A stretch of DNA of 64,000 bases from Aselliscus stoliczkanus (Eukaryota; Chordata; Mammalia; Chiroptera; Hipposideridae): NCBI GenBank assembly GCA_033961575.1, contig CM066732.1, positions 74,562,687 through 74,626,686 of the forward strand. Reading direction: 5' to 3'. The notes below the pieces were generated by a model that saw only the letters and a program-made list of their open reading frames with translations, made no database searches and was not told the DNA's origin. The position numbers and the translations under genes are program-made. Below, piece by piece: positions 54,770-64,000 of the stretch. The first letter of the stretch is position 1; the number at the start of each line of letters is the position of its first letter.

Positions 54770-55440
54770 AAAGTATGAAATATTTCAAAAACACAGAGAA
54801 GTACAGACAATGTATATGAGACAACCATGTCCCACCACCTAGCTTTAACAAATATTAACATTTGCCATATTTACTTCAAATTTTTATTTTTAAAGAAACA
54901 GGCCAAGTACAGATACAGTGAAAATCAATTTCTCCCCACCTGTCCCCTCTCTTTTTTCCCTCACGCCCCACAAAGAAAACCACAATCCTGAAGTTGGCAT
55001 GCATCATTCTCATGCATTTTTAAATATTGTTTTGTTTTTTAACACATTATATAAATTGTATCATACTTGAAACTTGCTACTTCCCACTGAACATTTGTTT
55101 TTTTTGTTTTTTTGTTTTTTTGTTTTTTTAGTTGAGCCATCCTGCCACCTGTTGGCAGCTTAGTGGCAGCTCAGCTCGGGCTGGGCATCGAACTGCTGTT
55201 GCTCAGAGCTCAGCTCACACTCTTGAGCGAGCTCTTAACTAACTGAGCCACTCGGCCGGCCCTTGAACATTTGTTTTTGAGTTTTCATAATACTGATTTA
55301 TGTAGATGTCCTTTACTTATTTTAACTGCTATTTAATATTTCAAATGTATGGATAAACTACATTTTATTTGTTCTCCAAATGAGGGACACCTAAGTTGCT
55401 TCTACTCTATATCTTGGACGGTACCCTGAACTATGGTGGA
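54770..55440 (-). repeat. Old L1-derived segment split by a SINE
   Basis: 'AACACAGAGAAGTACAGACAATG', 'CAACCATGTCCCACCACCTAGCTTTAACAAATATTAACATTTGCC', then after the SINE 'AATGTATGGATAAACTACATTTTATTTG' and 'AGGGACACCTAAGTTGCTTCTAC'. Typical old L1 3' phrases, decayed. Confidence 0.5.
55103..55263 (-). mobile_element. Third-type SINE (tRNA head, different body), copy 2
   Basis: Antisense with a (T7G)n tail at 55103-55131, then GAGCCATCCTGCCACCTGTTGG, CTGGGCATCGAACTGCTG, GAGCTCTTAACTAACTGAGCC, CGGCCGGCCC. Perfect 15-bp target-site duplication TGAACATTTGTTTTT at 55088-55102 and 55264-55278. Confidence 0.9.
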
Positions 55441-56199
55441 AGCCTCTGGAGTGAGTAGCTTTCCAAGCACATAGCTTCCAACCTTGGCAAACAAGATACC
55501 CCAGAGAGTTACTGAAATGTAATTTGAAAACAGGGATGCAAATTAACAAGTTATTTATTTATTACAGATAGAACCAGATATAGCAAGTGGTAAATAGTAA
55601 AGGAAAACCTAGCCTAAAATACATGTTCGTTTTTTGACTGTGACGATTCTGTTTCTTTCCTGTATCATCTCAGTTGATTTAAACAGTTAGGGCTTCAAAG
55701 CATAGTGAGTGTGCTCTGAAGTTCACTGTTGCAAAAGAACTTCACCTCCATGTGGCAGCCTATAGGTGCTATTCACTGCCTTTTTCCCCCTTGCTCTTGG
55801 AATTCTATCTCATGCTTGAAAAGTCATGGCTTCTAATCTTTATAAAGTGTCAGAAAAAGGGAATTGAAAAGTCCACCTTAGTCTGTTGCCTGAGGCTATC
55901 AGCCCCATATACCATTATGATAAAAAAATAATTATGGAGAATTAATTTATTCATTTGACATTTATTGAATAATAAGCACTATGATGGGGCTGGGTATACA
56001 CTGATACATACATAAATCAGAATCTCTGCACACAGAATGCTTAATAAGTGTCCGTCCTTATCCACAGCATTGACAACAGCTCCAGTTGCCTCTTTTCAAG
56101 AAAATTAGGGGGATTTGGAAATGCCCAAGAATTATAACTAACATGATCAAGAGAATATATGAATAAAAATAACCTGAAGCACTAAATATTATTAGAGGT
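55441..56199. other. Intergenic, nothing assigned
   Basis: Mostly unassigned. 55940-56050 resembles an antisense L2 3' end ('TTTATTCATTTGACATTTATTGAATAATAAGCAC'). Confidence 0.4.
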
Positions 56200-56590
56200 G
56201 TGTATCAAATTTTATACAAATCCCAGAAAACTCCTACTTAACTGGCTTAAACAAGAAAGGGTTTATAATTACATATAAGGAGAAGTCCAAGTTAGGTTAA
56301 TGAATTAATCCAGTAATACCACTGAAGGCCCAGGTTCATCCCATCTTTTTGCTCTGTTACCTTAGACCTTAATGGTGGCAAAATGGTTGCCACGCTTCCA
56401 AGTGTCACAGCCAGATAAAGCAATGTAGAACAATATGAAAAGCAGTATTTCCTTTCAGGTGTCTCATTTTTTATGACACGTCCTCTTACATCTCATTGGC
56501 TAGAACTGCATCACATGTACCTTCTTAAACCAATCACTGGCAAGGGAATTACATTTCTATGATTGGCTTAGACTACTTTAGCTCAATTGA
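56200..56590. repeat. Old interspersed repeat (shared family with 2985, 47000 and 52120)
   Basis: 'CTTAACTGGCTTAAACAAGAAAGGGTTTATAATTACATATAAGGAGAAGTCC', 'TGGTGGCAAAATGGTTGCCACGC', 'TCTCATTGGCTAGAACTGCATCACATG', 'AAACCAATCACTGGCAAGG'. The best preserved copy of this family in the window. Confidence 0.5.
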
Positions 56591-57105
56591 AAATATTGAG
56601 CACCCATATGCCAAATGTTCTCTACTTTTAACTGAAAAAACAAATGTGAACAAATAAACCAAGTACAAGTGTTGTGCAAAGCTCAGGGATATACAGACAA
56701 TGATATAGATGGGAAATTAAAATATATGTTAAATAAATGGCCAACTGATTTATTTTTAATGTTTCCACCTGACTACGCTAGCTGTCTGCTATAGGGAGAC
56801 AAAATCAACACTGAGAGGTGACTATTCCCCCATGAAGTCTTCCTGATAATTTCTTGCTGTTAGCAAAATAATTACAAATCTGAAACTTCAAATGGGAAAT
56901 ATAATAAAAATTAGGCTGTACTCAACATTTAAACTACTGTTCATTTCATCAATGAAACACCATTACTGAAACAATACTCTTCTTTCAAGAAATAAAAGTA
57001 TATCCCTGACTCTGTTTTATATTTTGTTAATAAGCCAAATTGTATGTTTTATGTCAATGATTAGAAGAAATTCTTCTTGGATTCAATACTACTGCTGACA
57101 ATAGG
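56591..57105. other. Intergenic, nothing recognised
   Basis: AT-rich sequence with no gene or assignable repeat. Confidence 0.4.
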
Positions 57106-57109
57106 GAAA

Positions 57110-57295
57110 TAATACCTTGAATTTGTAGAGTACTTTGTATTTTCAAAGCGCTTTCTCATATATTAATCTGAATTATATCTCATTCTTACTCTAGGGAGGG
57201 GTAAACAGCTACATCGATTCCTCATTTTTTAGATGTCAAAATTGGGACATACCAAAAATTAAAAGATTTCCCTGAAGACTTCATGGTTAAGTAGT
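57110..57295 (-). repeat. MIR-like element, antisense
   Basis: 'TAGAGTACTTTGTATTTTCAAAGCGCTTTCTCATATATTAATC' followed by 'GATGTCAAAATTGGGACATACC': antisense MIR/MIR3-type order. Confidence 0.6.
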
Positions 57296-57329
57296 TAAAG
57301 AATCAGGATTAAAACCAAACATACATGTA

Positions 57330-57420
57330 CATACCCAAAGAGCCACAGGTGGCTCGCGAGCCACAGTTTGCTGACCCCTAGCTGCTCTTCCATCTCAAAA
57401 GTTTGCCAACCCCTGGCCTA
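57330..57420. repeat. hAT-type DNA transposon termini
   Basis: 'AAGAGCCACAGGTGGCTCGCGAGCCACAGTTTGCTGACCCCTAG' followed by 'AAAGTTTGCCAACCCCTGGCC': two copies of a terminus related to the CAGGGGTCGGCAAAC end of hAT/Charlie-type elements, very short, internal sequence missing. Confidence 0.6.
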
Positions 57421-57829
57421 GACACTTGTGTGCCTTTAAATCCTGTTTGCATCCTGATTGGGAAAGAGCCAAAATGGGATCCTCAAAAACAAATTTGAGA
57501 AAAATCTCTCTAGCAGGGGCCTTGTGTAGAAACAAATACTTGTCCCACTTTCCTGAATTGCAGAGGGTAAAAGGCAAAGAAATGTTTTAAATGTCACCCC
57601 TCACCCCTATCTTTCAAGATTGATGGAAGGATAATAGGAAACTAAACAAACCAACAGGTTCATAGGAAGATATTTTCTAACTAAAACTAAAAGGATGGAG
57701 CAAAAATTTCCTTAAGAGGATTGTGACAAGCTGTTTCTCTTGGGGAATGCTGATCTAAACGGAGATTATAGAGAGCACAAAATTTCCATCTCCTGCTGGG
57801 ACCAGACTCCTATATCAAGTGGACACTCA
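57421..57829. other. Intergenic, nothing recognised
   Basis: No gene, RNA or assignable repeat. Confidence 0.4.
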
Positions 57830-58920
57830 AAGTCGCTGCTTAGATGTCTTGAGTCATATCAAACTCAGCACTTCTGAAACTAAACTCCTCATCTTTCCCT
57901 CTGACATGCTCCAGTCACATCTTTCTCAGCCCCGTGGGTGGCAACACCCTTCTTTCCAGGCCCTCAGATCAAAAAAAATACCTTTAATTCTTATCTTTAA
58001 CTCCTATTTATTTTTCTTTCATACCCTGCATTCAATTTGTCAGAAAACTCTGTTGTCCCTTCAAAATATGCTCAAAACTAAGCCTTTTCTCTTGGCTTCA
58101 CTGTTACCATGCTAATTTGAGCCACCATCACACTAACCACCTGGATTACCACAAGACCCTCCTGGGGTCCCCCTGCCTCTGTCCTTGCCCCTCGGTTCTC
58201 TATTTTCAACATAGCAGCCAGAGTGATCCCTTAAAATCGGAAGTCAGTTCACGTCACTTCTTTGCTCAAAACCCTACAATGGATTCTTAGTTCGCTCAAG
58301 AGGAAAACAAAATCCCTTCAAAGGCCTACAGGGCCCTACACGATCTTCCCGCCCCCTCCCTTCTCTGGGAATCTCTTTACTCCTCAGTCCCAGCCATGCT
58401 GGCCTCTTGGCTGTCTGGAATGCACCTGCCAAACTCCACCTCTCAGCCTAGACCACTCTCTCCCTAGATTACTGCTATACATCCCCTTCCTATCTTTGCT
58501 CAGATCTCCCTCTCAATGCCATTAGGGGTGCCAGAAAAAAATACAAGGCACCAGTTCAATTGGATGTCAGATAAGCAATGCATAGCATTTTAGTGTAAGT
58601 ATGTCCCAAATACTGTATGGGACACACCTATACTAAAAAAGTTATTCATTGTTTATCTGAAATTCATATTTTACTGGGCATCCTGTTGTTTTGTTTTCTA
58701 AATCTGACAACATTACAATGAGTTCCACCCCTGTGCAAGTACATCCTACTTTTCTTCTACCCCCAGACTCTGATTCCTCTTACTTGCTCTATTTTCCTCT
58801 TTCCTCATAACACCCAGTTTCTTCTAATAAACTACATAATTTACTTAAATATACATTTCTGGCCTGTCTCCTTCGTCTGGAAAATCACCTCCTTGGGAGC
58901 AATTCCAGCATAGAAGCATG
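57830..58920 (+). repeat. L2 fragment, sense, interrupted by a palindromic MITE
   Basis: 'ATAGCAGCCAGAGTGATCCCTTAAAATC', 'CTTTGCTCAAAACCCTACAATGG', 'AAGGCCTACAGGGCCCTACACGATC', 'CAGCCATGCTGGCCTCTTGGC', and after the MITE 'GGCCTGTCTCCTTCGTC'. Clear L2 order. The + frames at 57819-58115 and 58262-58525 are inside it and are not genes. Confidence 0.75.
58525..58712. mobile_element. Palindromic non-autonomous DNA transposon (MITE)
   Basis: About 190 bp, near-palindromic: 'TGCCAGAAAAAAATACAAGGCACC', 'TTAGTGTAAGTATGTCCCAAATACTGTATGGGACACACCTATACTAAAAAAG', 'GTTTATCTGAAATTCATATTTTACTGGGCATCCTG'. Arms pair around the centre near 58615. I recall this as an ancient eutherian palindromic MER family; the exact name is not certain. 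Confidence 0.7.
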
Positions 58921-59674
58921 ATTTATTTTGAGGTTAAAGAATTTTATTTTTCAGCATATTTCTTTTCCACTGTTTTAAAAAGTTGAAAGGCTTTCATGAA
59001 AACACTTGGGGAAACAAGCACTTCTAGCTTCCCACCTTTTCTTTTCTTACACATCGAACACACATGCACATTGGTTAATTAACTGATTTCCACTCAAAGC
59101 TAACCATTTACTGTAAACTATAGAAAATACGTTTGTCTTCCAAAAACTACATCAAACACATAACTCACAAAATAGAAAATTCCCATAGGGGAAGAATTAC
59201 CTTAAAAAATCCAAACACTGTGATTCAATTTCCCAATTGTGACCTTTCTTTGATAGCAACCAAACACAAATATATGTTGTAAATTAATAAGTGAACTTTT
59301 TTTGCAGCAGCAGCAAGAAGGCGATCTATGGATTTCTAGAGTTCAGTGCAAGGTATGGAATATGTAACCACCTTGTTCTTTGTGGTTTGATTCCTCTATT
59401 TATTATTCAACACATTGTCATTGTCTAGTTGCCATGTGCGTAACCCTCTGTCAAGTGTTGGGGAGGAGAGAGTGGGAGAGAGACACCCTTGAGAGGAAAG
59501 AATGGCCCAGGTCCGAAGGAACTTGTAAATCAGCTTAAGGAGCAGGGCATGATCCTATCAGACTGGCAAGGTAGAAAAATTACTCTGGCTTCTGGCTACA
59601 GTGTGAATAGATTACTATGCTTAGGTACATTTCACATGATTAAGAAGTTATTATTATAAACAGGGTCTTATTTT
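58921..59674. other. Intergenic, nothing recognised
   Basis: AT-rich sequence, no gene or assignable repeat. Confidence 0.4.
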
Positions 59675-59689
59675 AAAACTCTAGGTCTC

Positions 59690-59820
59690 GGGCCGGCTGA
59701 GTGGTACAGTGGTTAAGAGCTGGCTTGGGATGCCAGCGGCCAGGATTCGGATCCCACATATGAGGGCCAGTGACACTGCCCTTAGAAAACAAAACAAAAC
59801 AAAACAAAACAAAACAAAAC
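59690..59820 (+). mobile_element. Short tRNA-derived SINE with (AAAAC)n tail
   Basis: GGGCCGGCTGAGTGGTACAG head, GGATTCGGATCCCACATATG, GAGGGCCAGTGACACTGCCC and a tail expanded to AAAAC repeats (59787-59824). Perfect 15-bp target-site duplication AAAACTCTAGGTCTC at 59675-59689 and 59821-59835. Confidence 0.93.
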
Positions 59821-59845
59821 AAAACTCTAGGTCTCAAAGTAAATA

Positions 59846-60775
59846 CGAGGCCTGGCAATTAAGTTTACAAACTCATCCTAGAAAAAGTACTACATAACTC
59901 ATTGCTGAATATCACTACGGTCACCTTCAAAGTAGTCCCCTTGGGAAGCTATGCTCTGACACCACTGCCTAGTCCACCCTTCAAAGAAATTTTAGAATGC
60001 TCATTGGGGTGTCATCGTATTACCCCTGATGTCCTGAATGTCATCAAAATGTCTTCCTTTCTGGGCCAGCCAAATGGCTCATTTGTTAAGAGTTGGCTTG
60101 GGAGTGCGAGATCTGAGCAGCATGGCCACTGGTTCAGATCTCACATAGGCCAGTGACGCTACACCCTCTACAGCTAAGATGGTGAACAACAGCTCGACCT
60201 GGAGCTGGGCTGCTGTGAGTCACCGGCGTAGGCTCCAGGCCCCGCTGCATTGGGCTGCCATAAGCTACCATGAGTGGCCGGCGGCCAATGTGAGCAGCTG
60301 TCCAATGGCTGGAGACCCTCTGCCTCAGCCAGGAAGAGCTCAATGATCACAAAACCAACATGGGCCAGTGAAGCGATGTTCTCCACAACTAGACTGAAGA
60401 ACAAAAGGACAGCAACTTGTCTGTTCGCCTTCCCCAGTTCCCCAATAAAATCTTTTTTTTAAAAAAAAGTCTTCCTTTCAATATGTCCTTTATCTTTGGG
60501 TAAAGAAAGAAGTCATTGAGGGCCAAATTTGTTTATTAGCTAAAAGCCCCCTCACAGACAGTGCCATGTAGTGCATTTTCATGATGCAAGAGCCATGAAT
60601 TGTTGGCGAAAAGTTCAGGTTGTCTAAATTTTTCATGCAGGCTTTTCAGACTCCCAAATAGTAAACTTGGTTAACTGTCCAGTTGGTACAAATTCATAAT
60701 GAATAATCCTTCTGATATCAAAAAAGGTTAGCAACATTGTTTCAACAAGTTCACAAACTTAATCGTTTTACCTTG
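59846..60775 (-). mobile_element. Decayed mariner DNA transposon, internally deleted, hosting a SINE
   Basis: Flanked by TA dinucleotides (59844-59845 and 60776-60777). Left terminus CGAGGCCTGGCAATTAAG matches in inverted form the decayed right terminus (AACTTAATCGTTTTACCTTG). The minus strand reads the middle and C-terminal part of a mariner transposase in broken frames: 'CATGGCTCTTGCATCATGA' in the HHD region, then the segment over 'AAAGATAAAGGACATATTGAA'. Stops and an N-terminal deletion make it inactive. Without the SINE it is about 0.5 kb, against about 1.3 kb for a full mariner. Confidence 0.85.
60062..60468 (+). mobile_element. Long composite tRNA-derived SINE, copy 3 (inside mariner)
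   Basis: Head GGGCCAGCCAAATGGCTCAT, B-box-like GGTTCAGATCTC, shared body (TACAGCTAAGATGGTGAACA, GAGCTGGGCTGCTGTGAG, GGGCCAGTGAAGCGATG, AACTAGACTGAAGAAC) and tail CCCCAATAAAATCTTTTTTTT followed by A8. 11-bp target-site duplication GTCTTCCTTTC at 60051-60061 and 60469-60479 interrupts the mariner transposase region. Confidence 0.9.
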
Positions 60776-60918
60776 TATTGCAGAAAAGGTAAGAAACCAC
60801 GTTTGAAGAAACCACAGTAAATCTGTTTTAAAAACCTTATTATGGTCTGTTTAAAGGTAGTTTTTAAAATTATCTGTATAGCAAATATCTGTAATTTTAT
60901 TCAATTCTGTGAATTTCT

Positions 60919-61133
60919 ACTAACTCTAATTCTAAACCAAACCTTAACTTTTTAACCATAACCTTAACTCTAATCCTAACCCTATCCCTATCCCTAACCC
61001 TAACTCAATACCTAATCTAACTTGTAACCGTAACCCTATAATTAACAGTAACTCTAATTCTATTACAAACTTAAACCAAACACTAAACTCCAACACTCAC
61101 CCTAATACCAACCCTATACCTTACCTCAACCTT
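60919..61133 (+). repeat. Degenerate telomere-like (CCCTAA)n tract
   Basis: About 215 bp dominated by CCTAAC/CCCTAA-type hexamers with substitutions. Best preserved at 60973-61004 (AATCCTAACCCTATCCC, then TAACCCTAACTC). C-rich strand of the vertebrate TTAGGG repeat. Ends in a short duplication TTAAAATGGAGG (61133-61144 and 61151-61162). Confidence 0.8.
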
Positions 61134-61234
61134 AAAATGGAGGCAAGAGTTTAAAATGGAGGAAAAGAAAGAAAGAGTTGGCAGGAACTAACAATTGTGA
61201 ATACTCTCACTCAAACCAGACAAGGATGAAGGTC

Positions 61235-61345
61235 TCCTTATGCATTATCTCATTTAATCCTTACAGTAAGCAGAGAGGTTACATATTATTATTTCTATTT
61301 GCAGATAAGAGATTTGAGATTCAGAAAAGGCAGTCCTGTCCTCTC
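61235..61345 (-). repeat. MIR fragment, antisense
   Basis: 'TTATGCATTATCTCATTTAATCCTTACAGTAAGCAGAGAGGTTACATATTATTATTTC' followed by 'GCAGATAAGAGATTTGAG': antisense MIR core. Confidence 0.8.
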
Positions 61346-61349
61346 TAAG

Positions 61350-63975
61350 GGACAAGGTTGGTTACCTGGCATTCTCTACCTTTTCTGAAGCCTATTTTCT
61401 CACCTCAACAAAATCCTGTAAGTACATTTGTAGTACAGCTAAGTAAGGCAGCAGGTAAGAAGGGGAAAGGCTGAGGTAACCTTGAATAAAAAACAGAAGA
61501 AAGGGAGAAATGGTCAGCTAAAGAAAAAGGGAAAAATTAATTACAAAACTAAAATTATAAGGAATTACCCTTTTGATAGGGTCAAAAGTGGCAATTTGTT
61601 TCTCAAATGAAGAGATTTAGATCTTAGAGATTATCAACTTTGAATTTTTTGGAAAACCACAAGTACAACCATAAACATAGCTTCTACTAACTACAGAATT
61701 CAAGAGATGGCCTTCTTGCGAAGGCGCTAATATTAAAGATAAAATGTTACAGAAAAGAAGTCCACTTATTAACTTATTTAACACAACCCCTTTCACATAA
61801 CCTGATCTTTGTCATTGGCCATGATCAGCATTCAACTCTTCTGAATTCCAGCTGCTTTTAGTAGAGTTGGCTTCCTGGCAAGGTAACATTCCTTGCTACA
61901 AGGAACAGTGGGTCTCCCCTCCCCCAAAGAAACTTTCATTCAGGTTTGTGCCCCAAATTCTAGCATACAGATTCTCTTTGGAGGGAGATCCAGTCCCTTT
62001 GAAGAATCACTTCATGCCCTTTGAAACATACAGTCTAATCCAGGGTCAGTTAACGGTCACCCACCTACTGAGATTTCAGGAGCACAGGAAATATCTTCAT
62101 CCTGAGACCACCTTCCTTACTCCTTGGCAGAAATTTTAGATTAATATGAGCGGTTGCATTACCTGACACATCTCATGAAATGGCCCATCGGCTACCAAAA
62201 ATGTCACAAAATGGGACACAGATCTGGTGAACTTTAACAAGAAGGATGTGAGGGCAGAATGCTGGCCCGGGTTAACCTGCCTCAGAGAGAAGGCCAGCTA
62301 GCCAGGAAGCAGGGGAATCTATTTAGGTAAAGAGAACAAGGGCTGTATACCTGACATACCACAGAGCATTGTGTACGTACGTGCTCAATGGTTTTTGAAT
62401 AATTGTTGAGGTGTTATGAGAAGTAAGGATGAGGGGTCAGCCTCCAAACTAACACGTATTTAACAGGTTTTTCACTGGCTATATATGAGCAGGCAAAAAA
62501 CAAAAGCAAACAAACTGGTTTAGTTGAGCTAAGTGATGGTGAAGTGAAAGCATATATATATCCTCTCCATGGGACATGGAGACATAGGTGAGCCTTTCTC
62601 TTCTAACTATGGGTGCCTTTCTACGTATTAACAAAGCAGCAAAGAAAAAAGATGGAAGGGAAGAAAGGGGAGAGAGGCAAAACCAAATTTAGTAATTCTC
62701 TTAGCCCCTGTCTGGCCTCTTTGGGCTTTCAGAACTGCATCACTTAGGCAAGCAGGTCAACTAAAAATCAGTACACGTTTTTTTCCCAAGGTGGCCTTTA
62801 TTGAAGAATATATTTTTGCTGAGAGACTTAAAGTCTAACTGGCATTAGCTTCTGGGAAATGAGAGTGGGGGCAGTCTTTGAAAATCCTGATGCAATAAAC
62901 CAGCAGCAGTACACTCGATGAGAACAGGAGGGAAGGGAAACATTCCTGCTGCCAGAGCATTTTGCAGATAATTAAAGCAAAGACTTTGAGTCACAGCAGG
63001 ATGATTTTAACATACCTGACACAGGGCTTGACTAGAGCTCTCTCATGTCTCTTCCAGTGCAGTTATGCTATTAGCTTTCAGACTATCCTACATGGGGGAA
63101 ACACTTTTCTTCAAGCTATTCCATTTTTCAATTACTAAAGAGCTTTGAGTTTAAAAGTTCACAAAAAAACCCATCATGCTCCCATCTCGGACATACCCCT
63201 TGTCTAATGAGTAGTAACGAGATCACTCTTTCAGACACTAGAGTTCACATTACTTAAATATCCAGCTGTCCTATTTCACACTTGGCATAGGCTACTCAAT
63301 AAAGCTATTTGATCTTTTCTTTATTGTCTGCCGCAGGAATGTGTGCAGGATTTTCTTCTTTGCTGTAGGAACAGATTTCTTCTTTGCAGTGTAGGTAGGA
63401 AGTGATTCACCTCTAGGAGGCTAATTTCTTATAGTTGAGTGCAGGATCTTAATAAATAAACCAAAAAGTGAAGTGCTATTTTGAACAGCCCTCACACCAG
63501 CAGGAAGAATCAGTGAATGAGGAACCGTGGAAGACTGTTCACTACATACCCATTTACTCCAAAAATGTTATTTGGATCAGCATTGGATATTTTTTAATAA
63601 ATTATAAGTGATTCTTCTTTCTGTATTAATTAAGGACGTACACTACTCCTCAAGTGTTTTAACTCCCCCAGTGCCAAGCTTAAGTCCTCTGGATTAATCC
63701 TAATGCATGAAGAGCTTTGGAAACATAACAATGGTAAGCAACAACGCAGAGTGATTAAGAAATCAAGGTGTGTGCAGGCGCTAGTAAAAAAAAAAATATG
63801 CAGAGAGATGGAAAATGGAAATTAGAAAGATTGCCCAGACATACTGTCAGAATGAGCTAAAACTTCAAGGCTTCAAATATGCTAGACTTATATCACATCT
63901 CACTGTGAAAGAAACTGGGGGAGGGTATGAAGAACACGAAAGATGCAAAGCTTTTAGCAGAGGGCCTAGCACAGA
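61350..63975. promoter_or_regulatory. Largely non-repetitive downstream flank, candidate regulatory DNA
   Basis: No gene, RNA or clear young repeat. 62760-63560 has the balanced composition and AT-core motifs (for example GATAATTAAAGC near 62970) typical of non-coding constraint, but this is inference. The 90-codon frame at 61867-62139 lacks any recognised family. Confidence 0.25.
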
Positions 63976-64000
63976 GTAAGTACTCAAAGTTAGCGTAAGT
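63960..64000 (+). repeat. L2 3' end, cut by the window edge
   Basis: 'AGAGGGCCTAGCACAGAGTAAGTACTCAAAG' is the L2 terminal phrase; it runs to the end of the window. Confidence 0.6.

Noticed and set aside
57819..58525. + strand ORFs of 87-98 codons
   Set aside because: They coincide with a sense L2 3' region, whose pyrimidine-rich sequence gives long frames.
1..64000. CRISPR arrays, operons, prophage or bacterial regulatory sites
   Set aside because: The DNA is a mammalian nuclear genome with spliced genes and retrotransposons; direct repeats here are target-site duplications or slippage, not spaced arrays.

Overview
This is mammalian nuclear DNA: AT-rich, with one spliced gene covering about a third of the window and dense interspersed repeats (LINE-1, L2, MIR, several tRNA-derived SINEs, a mariner and hAT-type relics). 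The young tRNA-derived SINEs, whose heads begin GGGCCGGCC and carry Pol III A- and B-box-like motifs, resemble elements I recall from bat genomes, probably Yinpterochiroptera. The species is inference. No operon-like or phage-like structure is present.

The only protein-coding gene I can support is MBIP (MAP3K12-binding inhibitory protein 1), on the + strand. All nine coding exons can be placed by eye from 27987 to 49000. They use GT/AG junctions and join into an intact 1032-nt reading frame of 344 codons plus a stop, the length I recall for human MBIP. A GC-rich, TATA-less promoter/CpG-island-like block lies at about 27690-28460. An ATTAAA poly(A) signal at 49251 is followed by a (TG)n tract that could act as the GU-rich downstream element, and a distal AATAAA lies at 49502.

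Layout. 1-27690 is intergenic. In human the corresponding side of MBIP faces SFTA3/NKX2-1, so non-repetitive stretches here (notably 6300-8700) are candidate regulatory DNA. The rest is repeats: a composite SINE (4547), a 5'-inverted L1 (12071-13411), more SINEs (14531, 15514, 16374), an old HAL1/L1-type unit (19740-21520), a small L1 with an apparent 3' transduction (21549-21943) and a large decayed antisense L1 (21956-23720). 27690-49520 is MBIP, whose introns hold L2/MIR relics, three short SINEs and one L1 insertion with perfect target-site duplications. 49520-64000 is downstream flank without a recognisable gene: repeats, a SINE nested inside a mariner (59846-60775), and a degenerate telomere-like tract (60919-61133).

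The most interesting non-genic signal is a long composite SINE with three copies. It shares its tRNA-like head with the short SINEs but adds a body of roughly 250-300 bp that ends in AATAAA followed by a T-rich Pol III-terminator-like motif (the T+ SINE design). It coexists with a short form lacking that tail and with a third SINE sharing only the head. Repeat family names are from memory of consensus motifs, not from a search.
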